This document shows, one piece after another, positions 50,389 to 57,873 of a stretch of DNA of 64,000 bases (positions are counted from its first letter, which is position 1; each line of letters begins with the position of its first letter). Source of the DNA: Sulfuricella sp. (GTDB lineage Bacteria; Pseudomonadota; Gammaproteobacteria; Burkholderiales; Sulfuricellaceae); contig JBAZID010000001.1 of assembly GCA_041651995.1 (NCBI GenBank), positions 806,001 through 870,000 on the forward strand. Direction: 5' to 3'. Under the pieces are notes generated by a model. It made no database searches and was not told where the DNA came from. It worked only from the letters and a program-made list of their open reading frames with translations. The position numbers and the translations under genes are program-made.

Positions 50389-51681
50389 TCAAGATGCCTT
50401 GGCTTCTCCTGCCTCATAAACCACAGCCCCCTCGACCAGGGTGTATTTTACCCGCCCCGCCAGTTCCACATTCTGGAATGGCGTGTTCTTGCCCTGGCTT
50501 CTGAGCGCGCGCGGCACCACTTTCCAGCACTCCTCGGGGTCAAAGATGCACAGGTCGGCATTGAGTCCCGGCGCCAGCACCCCCTTGTTGAGCGCAAGAA
50601 CCCTTGCCGGCTCGGTCGTGAGCCGGGCAATCGCCTGGGGCAGCTCAACCCCCATATCCCTTGCCCACTTCAGCGTCAGCGGCAGCAGCAGCTCCAGCCC
50701 GGTGACGCCCGCCTCGGATTCGGCGAAGGGCAGCAGCTTGGCATCGTCATCCACCGGCGCGTGATCGGAGCAGATGGCGTCAATCGTGCCGTCCTTCAGG
50801 CCTGCGCGCAGCGCATCCCGGTCGCGCAGGCTGCGGAAGGGCGGGATCACATGGCAGTTGGAATCGAAATAGCCGATGTCCATTTCCGAAAGGTGCGCAT
50901 GGTGCACCCCGATGTCGCAAGTCAGCGGCAGGCCCTGGCGCTTGGCTTCGCGCACCATGTCCACGCCATCGCGGGTGGAAAGACGGCACAGGTGCACCTT
51001 GGCGCCGGTTTCCTTCATCAGCAGCAGGATTCTGGCAATCGCGATACTTTCGGCGCAGGCGGGAATCCCCGCCAGGCCCAGGCGGGAGGCCACTTCGCCG
51101 TCGTGCGCCACGCCATCGCGGGCGAGGAAGGAATCCTGCGGGCGCAGCCACACGGTAAAGCCGAAAGTCGAGGCATACTGCATGGCGCGCAGCAACACAT
51201 TGGAATCGGTCAGGGGCGCATCCGCCTGCGAGAAGGCGATGCAGCCGGCATCGTGTAGCTCCGCCATTTCCGTGAGGCGCTGGCCTTCGAGTTTCTGTGT
51301 CAATGCTCCAAGGGGGAACACGCGCGCCTGATGCAGGTTCCTGGCGCGATGCCGGAGCATTTCCACCAGCCCCGGCTCATCCAGCGGCGGGTCGGTATCG
51401 GGCGGGCACACCAGGCTGGTCACCCCACCGGCCACAGCGGCATGCATTTCCGATTCCAGGGTAGCCATGTACTCGAAGCCGGGTTCGCGCAGGCGCGCGG
51501 AAAGGTCGATCAGCCCCGGGCAGATCACCAGTCCGCCGGCTTCAATTACCCGGTTGGCGTGAAAATCATGAGGGGCGTCGCCGATGGCCACCACCTTGCC
51601 GGCAGCGATGAAAACATCCCGTTGCGCATCGATGCCGCTTTTGGGGTCGATCAGGCGGCCGCCGCGAATATGAATCTTCAT
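50389..51681 (-). CDS. Inactive dihydroorotase-like subunit (PyrC'/PyrX)
   Basis: Amidohydrolase-fold protein of 430 residues next to pyrB. The family zinc motif DxHxHxR is here DLSARLREPG (near residue 59), so both zinc histidines are missing. Other motifs remain (GVHHAHLSE, CSDHAPVDDD). Known relatives in Pseudomonas are non-catalytic partners that hold the PyrB aspartate transcarbamoylase complex together. I therefore infer a structural role; a true dihydroorotase must be elsewhere. It overlaps pyrB by 4 bases. Confidence 0.9.
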   Translation of the reverse strand: MKIHIRGGRLIDPKSGIDAQRDVFIAAGKVVAIGDAPHDFHANRVIEAGGLVICPGLIDLSARLREPGFEYMATLESEMHAAVAGGVTSLVCPPDTDPPLDEPGLVEMLRHRARNLHQARVFPLGALTQKLEGQRLTEMAELHDAGCIAFSQADAPLTDSNVLLRAMQYASTFGFTVWLRPQDSFLARDGVAHDGEVASRLGLAGIPACAESIAIARILLLMKETGAKVHLCRLSTRDGVDMVREAKRQGLPLTCDIGVHHAHLSEMDIGYFDSNCHVIPPFRSLRDRDALRAGLKDGTIDAICSDHAPVDDDAKLLPFAESEAGVTGLELLLPLTLKWARDMGVELPQAIARLTTEPARVLALNKGVLAPGLNADLCIFDPEECWKVVPRALRSQGKNTPFQNVELAGRVKYTLVEGAVVYEAGEAKAS

Positions 51682-52643
51682 TGTTTGCTCCCCGCCAGAA
51701 TGCTCATCACCGCCATGCGCACCGCGATGCCGAAGGTCACCTGGGGCAGGATCACCGACTGCCTGCCGTCGGCCACGTCGGAATCGATTTCCACCCCGCG
51801 GTTCATCGGGCCGGGATGCATCACGATGGCGTCGGGCCGGGCCAGCGCCAGCTTGTCCTGGGTCAGGCCGTAGGATTTGAAATATTCCTGCGCCGAGGGC
51901 AACAGGGCGCCGCGCATGCGCTCGTTCTGTAGCCGCAGCATGATAACCACGTCCACATCCTTCAGGCCCTGGGCCATATCGTGATAGACCTGCACGCCCA
52001 TGCGCTCTACCTGGGCCGGCAACAACGTCTTGGGTGCGATGACCCGCACTTCCGGCACGCCCAGGGTGGTGAGCGCATGGATCTGGGAACGCGCCACACG
52101 CGAGTGCAGCACGTCGCCCACGATGGCTACGCGCAGGTTATGGAACTCCCGCTTGAAGTGACGGATGGTGTACATGTCCAGCAAGCCCTGGGTAGGGTGA
52201 GCATGGCGGCCATCGCCCGCATTGACGACATGAATGTGGGGTGAAACATGGCCGGCAATGAAGTGCGCCGCGCCAGACTGGCCATGGCGCACGATGAACA
52301 TGTCGGCCTGCATCGCTGCAAGATTGTCCACGGTATCCAGTACGGTTTCGCCCTTGGATTGGGACGAGGCATTGATGTTGAGATTGATCACGTCGGCGGA
52401 CAGCCGCTTGGCGGCAATTTCGAAGGTGGTGCGGGTGCGCGTGCTGGGTTCGAAAAACAGGTTGAAAATCGATTTTCCGCGCAGCAGAGGGATTTTCTTT
52501 ACTTCCCGCTCCGATACGCTGACAAAGGATTCGGCGGTATCGAGAATATGCCGCAGCATTCCCGCATTCAGACCCTCGATCGTGAGCAGATGCTGCAATT
52601 CGCCATGCTGGTTAAGCTGTGGATTACGACTCAGAAAAGCCAT
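51678..52643 (-). CDS. pyrB: Aspartate carbamoyltransferase catalytic subunit
   Basis: First committed step of pyrimidine synthesis. It is 321 residues. The carbamoyl-phosphate motif is FFEPSTRTRTTFE near residue 63, and HPGPMNRGVEIDSDVAD lies near the C-terminus. It sits between pyrR and the inactive dihydroorotase-like gene, the arrangement of the class A ATCase of Pseudomonas. No regulatory pyrI gene is present. Confidence 0.97.
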   Translation of the reverse strand: MAFLSRNPQLNQHGELQHLLTIEGLNAGMLRHILDTAESFVSVSEREVKKIPLLRGKSIFNLFFEPSTRTRTTFEIAAKRLSADVINLNINASSQSKGETVLDTVDNLAAMQADMFIVRHGQSGAAHFIAGHVSPHIHVVNAGDGRHAHPTQGLLDMYTIRHFKREFHNLRVAIVGDVLHSRVARSQIHALTTLGVPEVRVIAPKTLLPAQVERMGVQVYHDMAQGLKDVDVVIMLRLQNERMRGALLPSAQEYFKSYGLTQDKLALARPDAIVMHPGPMNRGVEIDSDVADGRQSVILPQVTFGIAVRMAVMSILAGSKQ

Positions 52644-52655
52644 GGAACGACTCCG

Positions 52656-53156
52656 TCAGACGGTTGTTTGGCGCAGGCTGAGCGCAAGCAGCCCCTGCGA
52701 ATCACGATTCAACTGGATATTCTGGTTTGGCGCCAGTTCCAGCACTGCTGCTGTCACCTGGGCCGCGATCGGCAATTCGCGCCCGCCCCGGTCCACCAGC
52801 ACAGCCAGGATGATACTTGCCGGACGGCCATAATCGAACAGCTCATTCATCGCGGCACGCACGCTGCGGCCGGTGTAGAGCACGTCATCCACCAGGATGA
52901 TGTCGCGCCCCGTGACATCAAATGGAATATCCGAGGGCGCCACTTCCGCGTGCAGGCCGGACTGGCTGAAATCATCGCGATAGAAGGATACATCGAGCGT
53001 GCCCAGCGGCACTTCCCGGCTCAGCAAGGTATGGATTTTTTCCGCCAGCCAGACGCCACCGGTGTGCATGCCCACCAGCACGCTATTTGCGCCCAGATAG
53101 GGCTCAAGCTGCTGCGCCATGGTTTGTACCAGTTTCTCGGCATCAGGTAGTTGCAT
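52656..53156 (-). CDS. pyrR: PyrR-type uracil phosphoribosyltransferase/regulator
   Basis: PRTase-fold protein of 166 residues. The PRPP loop is DIILVDDVLYTGRSVRAAM near residue 97. I take the ATG at 53156 (MQLPDAEKL) inside the ruvX stop region; another at 53168 adds four residues. In Gram-negative bacteria it lies upstream of pyrB-pyrC' and may be a uracil salvage enzyme or a regulator; no attenuator leader is obvious here because the gap to pyrB is only 12 bases. Confidence 0.93.
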   Translation of the reverse strand: MQLPDAEKLVQTMAQQLEPYLGANSVLVGMHTGGVWLAEKIHTLLSREVPLGTLDVSFYRDDFSQSGLHAEVAPSDIPFDVTGRDIILVDDVLYTGRSVRAAMNELFDYGRPASIILAVLVDRGGRELPIAAQVTAAVLELAPNQNIQLNRDSQGLLALSLRQTTV

Positions 53157-53667
53157 GTTTTTTTTCATCCAGATAAGACTGCAAGATTTGCTGCGCGGCG
53201 ACCTGATCCAGCATTTCCTTCTGCCGCCGGCCGGTAATACCCATCTCGCGCAGATCCTGGCTGGCGCTTTCGGAAGTCAGGCGCTCGTCCACCAGCGCCA
53301 CCGGCAGGCCGAAGCGCCCTTCAAGTTGCCGTGAGAACTTGCGGCAGCGCAGGGTCATGTCATGCTCGCTGCCATCAAGATGAAATGGCAACCCGACTAC
53401 CAGCACCCCCGGCTGCCACTCCTGAATCAGCGCCGCAATCCCGCCAAATTTCTGCTCGTTGCTCTCGCCGTGCAGGGTTTCCAGTGGATGGGCCACGCCT
53501 ATCATCACATCCCCCACCGCCACGCCGATGCGCTTGAGGCCGAAATCGAAGCCCAGCACGGTTGTTTGGTGAGGGGTGAGGGGTGAGGGGTGAGGGGTAA
53601 AAATCGCAATCACCGGACTCGCCTCACGCCTCACGCCTAACCCCTCACCCCTAACGGCATCACGCAT
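53143..53667 (-). CDS. ruvX: Pre-16S rRNA nuclease RuvX/YqgF with a repeat-encoded N-terminal extension
   Basis: RNase H-fold protein of 174 residues. The conserved start TVLGFDFGLKRIGVAVG comes only after about 36 residues, which are encoded by the heptamer hairpin at 53568-53655 (for example IFTPHPSPLTPH). Further motifs are LVVGLPFHLDG and VALVDERLTS. The ATG at 53667 overlaps the yqgE stop by 8 bases, but a GTG nearer the conserved start could also be used. The repeat insertion seems to have displaced the original start. Confidence 0.92.
   Translation of the reverse strand: MRDAVRGEGLGVRREASPVIAIFTPHPSPLTPHQTTVLGFDFGLKRIGVAVGDVMIGVAHPLETLHGESNEQKFGGIAALIQEWQPGVLVVGLPFHLDGSEHDMTLRCRKFSRQLEGRFGLPVALVDERLTSESASQDLREMGITGRRQKEMLDQVAAQQILQSYLDEKKHATT
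53568..53655. repeat. GTGAGGG heptamer hairpin inside the ruvX 5' coding region
   Basis: Four GTGAGGG heptamers (53569-53596 area) and an inverted arm of CTCACGC/CTCACCC units (53616-53655) flank a 19-base loop. Both arms lie in frame with ruvX and give its unusual N-terminus. The design is the same as the array at 14172-14345. Confidence 0.9.
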
Positions 53668-54220
53668 GGCCCGCTTCATCCGCCAGACAGGCAAAATCCA
53701 CGCCCAGCAAATTCATCGCAGCAGCCAGACGCGATTCGGTCGGTTCATCAAAAATGAGTTGTGGCGTTGCCGGCACGGTCAGCCATGCGTTTTGCCCCAG
53801 TTCGTGCTCAAGCTGGCCCGCATCCCAGCCCGCATAGCCCAGTGTCACGAAAAGTTTATCCGGCCCTTCGCCGCGTCCCACGGCTTCCAGAATATCCTTC
53901 GAGGTGGTCAGCGCAATGCCCTCTGCTATGGACAGACTTGACTGCCAGCGCCCTTCCGGCTGATGCAGCACGAAGCCGCGGTCCATCTGCACCGGCCCGC
54001 CGTAGTGAATCGGCATCCCGGCCAGTTCCGCCGCCTCAAGCGGGATGTTGATCTGTTCGAACAGGGCCTTGAAATCGAGGTCGATCTTGCGGTTGAGCAC
54101 GACACCCAGCGCACCGCGCTCGTTGTGCTCGCAGATATAGGTCAGGGTCTTGGCGAAATAAGGGTCGGTCATCGCAGGCATGGCGATGAGGAAATGATGG
54201 GTGAGGTCGACGCTTTGCAT
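53660..54220 (-). CDS. yqgE: YqgE/AlgH family protein
   Basis: DUF179 protein of 186 residues. I take the ATG at 54220 (MQSVDLTHHFLIAMPAM), which is the usual opening; a longer frame to 54283 is less likely. Conserved blocks are YICEHNERGALGVVLNRK, GGPVQMDRGFVLH and LGYAGWDAGQLEHEL. It precedes ruvX, a widely conserved pair. Molecular role unknown. Confidence 0.95.
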   Translation of the reverse strand: MQSVDLTHHFLIAMPAMTDPYFAKTLTYICEHNERGALGVVLNRKIDLDFKALFEQINIPLEAAELAGMPIHYGGPVQMDRGFVLHQPEGRWQSSLSIAEGIALTTSKDILEAVGRGEGPDKLFVTLGYAGWDAGQLEHELGQNAWLTVPATPQLIFDEPTESRLAAAMNLLGVDFACLADEAGHA

Positions 54221-54346
54221 AGGCGTTATTATGGCATATTCGCCTGACTCCATGCCCCATGAAAAATGCCGCCAGCCCTGCAACAGGCAAGCGGCATTAC
54301 AAACTGCCAGGTGCTTGCCCGGCCTGATTCAAGGCCGGGGCGAACT

Positions 54347-55351
54347 TCAGGCCTGGTGGTAGGAGATTACGGTTTCCACCTCGTTCTTCGAACCGAGGAT
54401 CACCGGCACGCGCTGGTGCAAACCATCAGGCTGAACGTCGAGAATGCGCTCGCGACCCGTGCTGGACGCGCCGCCGGCCTGCTCCACGATGAAGGACATC
54501 GGGTTGGCTTCGTACAACAGGCGCAGCTTGCCGGCCTTGGCGGGATCCTTGGTGTCCTTGGGGTACATGAAAATGCCGCCGCGCATCAGGATACGATGCA
54601 CTTCCGCCACCATCGATGCCACCCAGCGCATGTTGAAGTCCTTGCCGCGCGGACCGGTCTTGCCGGCCAGGGCCTCTTGCACGTAACGCTGCACCGGCGG
54701 TTCCCAGAAACGCTGGTTGGATGCATTGATGGCGAATTCCCTTGTGTCCGCGGGAATGGTCATATTGGCGTGGGTGAGGATGAATTCGCCGATATCGCGG
54801 TCCAGGGTGAAGCCGTTCACGCCATGGCCGCTGGTCAGCACCAGCATGGTGGAGGAGCCGTACAGGGCATAGCCGGCGCAGACCTGCTGGGTGCCGGGTT
54901 GCAGGAAATCCCTGGCGGAAGGCGAGTCGCTCTCGCCCTGACAACGCAGGATGGAAAAAATGGTGCCGACGGAAATGTTCACGTCGACGTTGCTGGAACC
55001 GTCGAGCGGATCGAATACCAGCAGGTATTTTCCGCGCGGATATTGCGCCGGGATGGGATAAATGTCGTCCATCTCCTCCGATGCCATGGCGCACAGGTGG
55101 CCAGCCCACTCATTGGATTTGATGAAGATCTCGTTGGTGATGACGTCCAGTTCCTTCTGTGTTTCGCCCTGCACGTTTTCCGACCCGGCCGAACCCATCA
55201 CACCAATCAGTGCGCCTTTGTTCACGGTATTGGAAATCACCTTGATTGCGGTAATGATATCGTTCAGGAGCGAGGTGAAATCGCCGCTCGCACCCTGTAT
55301 ATGGCGCTGTTCCTCGATAATGAACTGGGTAATAGTGGTGCCTTTGTGCAT
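54347..55351 (-). CDS. fbp: Fructose-1,6-bisphosphatase class I
   Basis: Gluconeogenic (and Calvin-cycle) phosphatase of 334 residues. The metal-site motif is FDPLDGSSNVDVNISVGTIF (near residue 111), and the substrate-loop sequences GYALYGSSTMLVLT and RYVQEALAGKTGPRGKDFNM (written here as two pieces) are present. It is divergent from trpB2, with a 124-base gap that includes both promoters. Confidence 0.97.
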   Translation of the reverse strand: MHKGTTITQFIIEEQRHIQGASGDFTSLLNDIITAIKVISNTVNKGALIGVMGSAGSENVQGETQKELDVITNEIFIKSNEWAGHLCAMASEEMDDIYPIPAQYPRGKYLLVFDPLDGSSNVDVNISVGTIFSILRCQGESDSPSARDFLQPGTQQVCAGYALYGSSTMLVLTSGHGVNGFTLDRDIGEFILTHANMTIPADTREFAINASNQRFWEPPVQRYVQEALAGKTGPRGKDFNMRWVASMVAEVHRILMRGGIFMYPKDTKDPAKAGKLRLLYEANPMSFIVEQAGGASSTGRERILDVQPDGLHQRVPVILGSKNEVETVISYHQA

Positions 55352-55475
55352 GTTTTTATCCTGACATAAAGAAATATAATGAGCGTTGGATTATAGCTGA
55401 TGATCCAAAGGCTTGGCTGCAAAAAATCAAAGGGGATATGATGGGCACCCTATCTCAAGCAAAAGGGGCCGCAAC

Positions 55476-56828
55476 ATGCAACGCACCAAGATCCTGCTGG
55501 ACGAAGCCGAAATCCCCACCCACTGGTACAACGTCGTTGCCGACATGCCCAACCCGCCGGCCCCGCCGCTCGGCCCGGATGGCAAGCCGATTGGTCCCGA
55601 AGCCCTGACCGCCATCTTCCCCATGAGCCTGATCGAGCAGGAGATGTCGGCCCAGCGCTGGATCGAGATTCCCGAAAAAGTACGCGAGATTTATCAGTTG
55701 TGGCGCCCGTCGCCGATGTTCCGTGCCCACCGCCTGGAAGCCGCGCTCGGCACCCCGGCCAGGATTTACTACAAATACGAAGGCGTATCCCCGGCGGGCT
55801 CGCACAAGCCCAACACCGCCATCGCCCAGGCCTATTACAACAAGGAAGCCGGCATCAAGCGCATCGCCACCGAAACCGGCGCCGGGCAGTGGGGCTGCTC
55901 GATGGCGCTGGCCGGCCAGATGTTCGGGCTGGAGGTGCGGGTCTACATGGTCAAGGTGAGCTACGGGCAGAAACCCTACCGCCGTTCCATGATGCAGACC
56001 TGGGGCGCGGAAGTATTCGCCAGCCCGAGCATGGAAACCCATTCCGGCCGCGCGGCACTGGCGGAAGATCCGGACAACCAGGGTTCGCTCGGTCTGGCGA
56101 TTTCAGAGGCGGTGGAAGACGCGGCATCGCGCGCCGACACCAATTACGCCCTGGGTTCGGTGCTCAACCACGTGCTGCTGCACCAGACCGTGATCGGCCT
56201 GGAAGCCAAAAAGCAATTCGAAAAAGCAGGCGATTACCCGGACATGATCTTCGCCCCCTGCGGCGGCGGCTCCAACTTCGGCGGCGCGGCCTTCCCTTTC
56301 TTCGCCGACAAGGCAGCGGGCAAGAATGTGCGCCTGGTGGCGGTGGAACCCGATTCCTGCCCGACCCTGACGCGCGGCCACTATGCCTACGATTTCGGCG
56401 ACACCGCCAAGCTCACCCCGATGATGCTGATGTACACCCTTGGCCACGACTTCATGCCGCCCGGCATCCACGCCGGCGGCCTGCGCTACCACGGCGATTC
56501 GGCGCTGGTGTCGCAGCTCTACCACGAAAAGCTGATCGAGGCGGTAGCCGTGCCCCAGCTCGCCACCTTCCAGGCCGGCGTGACCTTCGCCCGCGCCGAG
56601 GGCATCATCCCTGCCCCGGAATCCAACCATGCCATCGCCGCCTGCATCGACGAAGCGCTGCGCTGCAAGGAATCGGGCGAGGCCAAGACGCTGTTCTTCA
56701 ACCTGTCCGGCCACGGCCACTTCGACATGGGCGCCTACGACAGCTACTTCAGCGGCAAGCTGGAGGATTACGCCTACCCCGAGGAAGCCATCAAGGCCGC
56801 CCTGGATCGCCTGCCCAAGGTGGGGTGA
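55476..56828 (+). CDS. TrpB2-type tryptophan synthase beta-like protein
   Basis: PLP-dependent enzyme of 450 residues of the TrpB2 type (the stand-alone branch), not the TrpA-partner type. The PLP lysine is in GSHKPNTAIAQAY (near residue 112) and the phosphate-cup loop is CGGGSNFGG. AGGGG lies just upstream of the ATG at 55476, which sets the start. No trpA is next to it. The exact reaction in this organism is not certain. Confidence 0.92.
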   Translation: MQRTKILLDEAEIPTHWYNVVADMPNPPAPPLGPDGKPIGPEALTAIFPMSLIEQEMSAQRWIEIPEKVREIYQLWRPSPMFRAHRLEAALGTPARIYYKYEGVSPAGSHKPNTAIAQAYYNKEAGIKRIATETGAGQWGCSMALAGQMFGLEVRVYMVKVSYGQKPYRRSMMQTWGAEVFASPSMETHSGRAALAEDPDNQGSLGLAISEAVEDAASRADTNYALGSVLNHVLLHQTVIGLEAKKQFEKAGDYPDMIFAPCGGGSNFGGAAFPFFADKAAGKNVRLVAVEPDSCPTLTRGHYAYDFGDTAKLTPMMLMYTLGHDFMPPGIHAGGLRYHGDSALVSQLYHEKLIEAVAVPQLATFQAGVTFARAEGIIPAPESNHAIAACIDEALRCKESGEAKTLFFNLSGHGHFDMGAYDSYFSGKLEDYAYPEEAIKAALDRLPKVG

Positions 56829-56893
56829 AGGGAGACAAGGGAAATTTCAGTATAAGCGGGAACTAATTTTCAGCCTGCTCACTCTGAACATGC

Positions 56894-56998
56894 AGACGAT
56901 TCAGTTCGTCTCCCGCTTCTCCTCCCTGAGCGGGTGCCTTAATCCTTATTAAGGCCTCTCCCCCCCCCGGCTTTTCCCCTTTAGCTGGGGGGTTTTTT
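56894..56998 (+). ncRNA. Candidate structured RNA ending in an intrinsic terminator
   Basis: Downstream of trpB2 come four consecutive hairpins: AGACGA/TCGTCT (56894-56911); CCCGCT/AGCGGG (56912-56934) with an 11-base loop TCTCCTCCCTG; GCCTTAAT/ATTAAGGC (56936-56955); and CCCCCCGGCT/AGCTGGGGGG (56963-56992) followed by TTTTTT. The second loop has a CTCCTCCC anti-Shine-Dalgarno-like run. This could be an independent small RNA or a structured 3' UTR of trpB2. The rest of 56829-57230 holds no gene I would support. Confidence 0.5.
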
Positions 56999-57230
56999 CG
57001 TCAGATACGCACCGAACGGCCTCAAATTGGCATCAATGGCGGCAGACCGGCTGCCGTCGCTTCTCCTCTGGCCCTGCCAGCCGCGCAAACCGCATCCTTG
57101 CGGGCCCGGGAACCCCATTCTGGTCCCCGCCATTTTCTGGTGGCTCACCCCATGAGCTTGACATGCCGAATGATGTGAACATCACGAACTCTTTTCGTGG
57201 CCCCATCGACACAGAAAAAAGGAAATCGGC

Positions 57231-57404
57231 ATGGACAGGCACAATCAACTGGAACTGATGCTGGCAATCCGTCGCATCTGTCACAAGGCAGTGGCTGAGG
57301 GAAAGACTCACATGCGAAAGGCGACGTTACGCAAAATGGAGGCGCAAATCAATCAGATGAAGAAGCTGCACGGCCAGAATCTGGCCCGTCCCCTGATGCG
57401 CTGA
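57231..57404 (+). CDS. Small basic protein, 57 residues, unknown function
   Basis: A short frame from 57231 to 57404 with an AGGA site 7 bases before the ATG. The protein is rich in Arg/Lys/His, Met and Gln (for example HNQLELMLAIRRICHKAV and ATLRKMEAQINQMKKL), mostly helical, with no signal or membrane segment. I recognise no family. It is plus strand, between the candidate RNA and a convergent Arg-rich gene. It could be a nucleic-acid-binding small protein, but that is a guess. Confidence 0.55.
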   Translation: MDRHNQLELMLAIRRICHKAVAEGKTHMRKATLRKMEAQINQMKKLHGQNLARPLMR

Positions 57405-57418
57405 CCGGGCACACTGGT

Positions 57419-57757
57419 TCAGGCCTTTTCCTCGATTCTGGTGGTGATATCGCCATGGCGGCGATTGCTGCTCCGGCGCTCCTCCGGTGCCCGTGTGTCA
57501 TACCGGCTCGCGCCAGCATGCCGGATGCGGCGCGAGAAGGCGCGACGCTCGCTTCCGCGACGCCGCTCCTCCGCCGGAACAGGTGCTTCAGGAATGGCCT
57601 TTTCTGCCTGTTTGACCGGGCGGTGACGGGGAAACACCAGTGCGGTCAGGCTACGCTCGCCGACAATCCGGGCCGCACGCAGGTAGTTAACGGGTTTAAC
57701 CTCTACCTCATCCACGAATGTAGCCGGCAGAGGCGTAATACTGGGTGTATTGCGCAT
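57419..57757 (-). CDS. Arg-rich hypothetical protein
   Basis: 112 residues. Residues 60-112 are very rich in Arg with alternating ERRRGSERRAFSRR-like runs and an ERRSSNRRHGD stretch. No signal peptide, helix or known domain is seen. The ATG at 57757 has AGGA 8 bases upstream. It converges with the small 57-residue gene. Similar RR-rich tails occur in many uncharacterised proteobacterial proteins. Confidence 0.6.
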   Translation of the reverse strand: MRNTPSITPLPATFVDEVEVKPVNYLRAARIVGERSLTALVFPRHRPVKQAEKAIPEAPVPAEERRRGSERRAFSRRIRHAGASRYDTRAPEERRSSNRRHGDITTRIEEKA

Positions 57758-57873
57758 CAGATAATTCCTGTCAAACCAGCCATCACAACAGGCCAGCCGC
57801 TACCGCCATGGCCGGCGAAGGAAACCAGGAAAAATATTTTCATGCAGGTTTGAGTCGAAATCCAGACAATAAT

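Noticed and set aside
57033..57311. 92-codon minus-strand frame between trpB2 and the small basic gene
   Set aside because: No recognisable motif, no ribosome site, odd composition, and it overlaps the better-supported plus-strand 57-residue gene.
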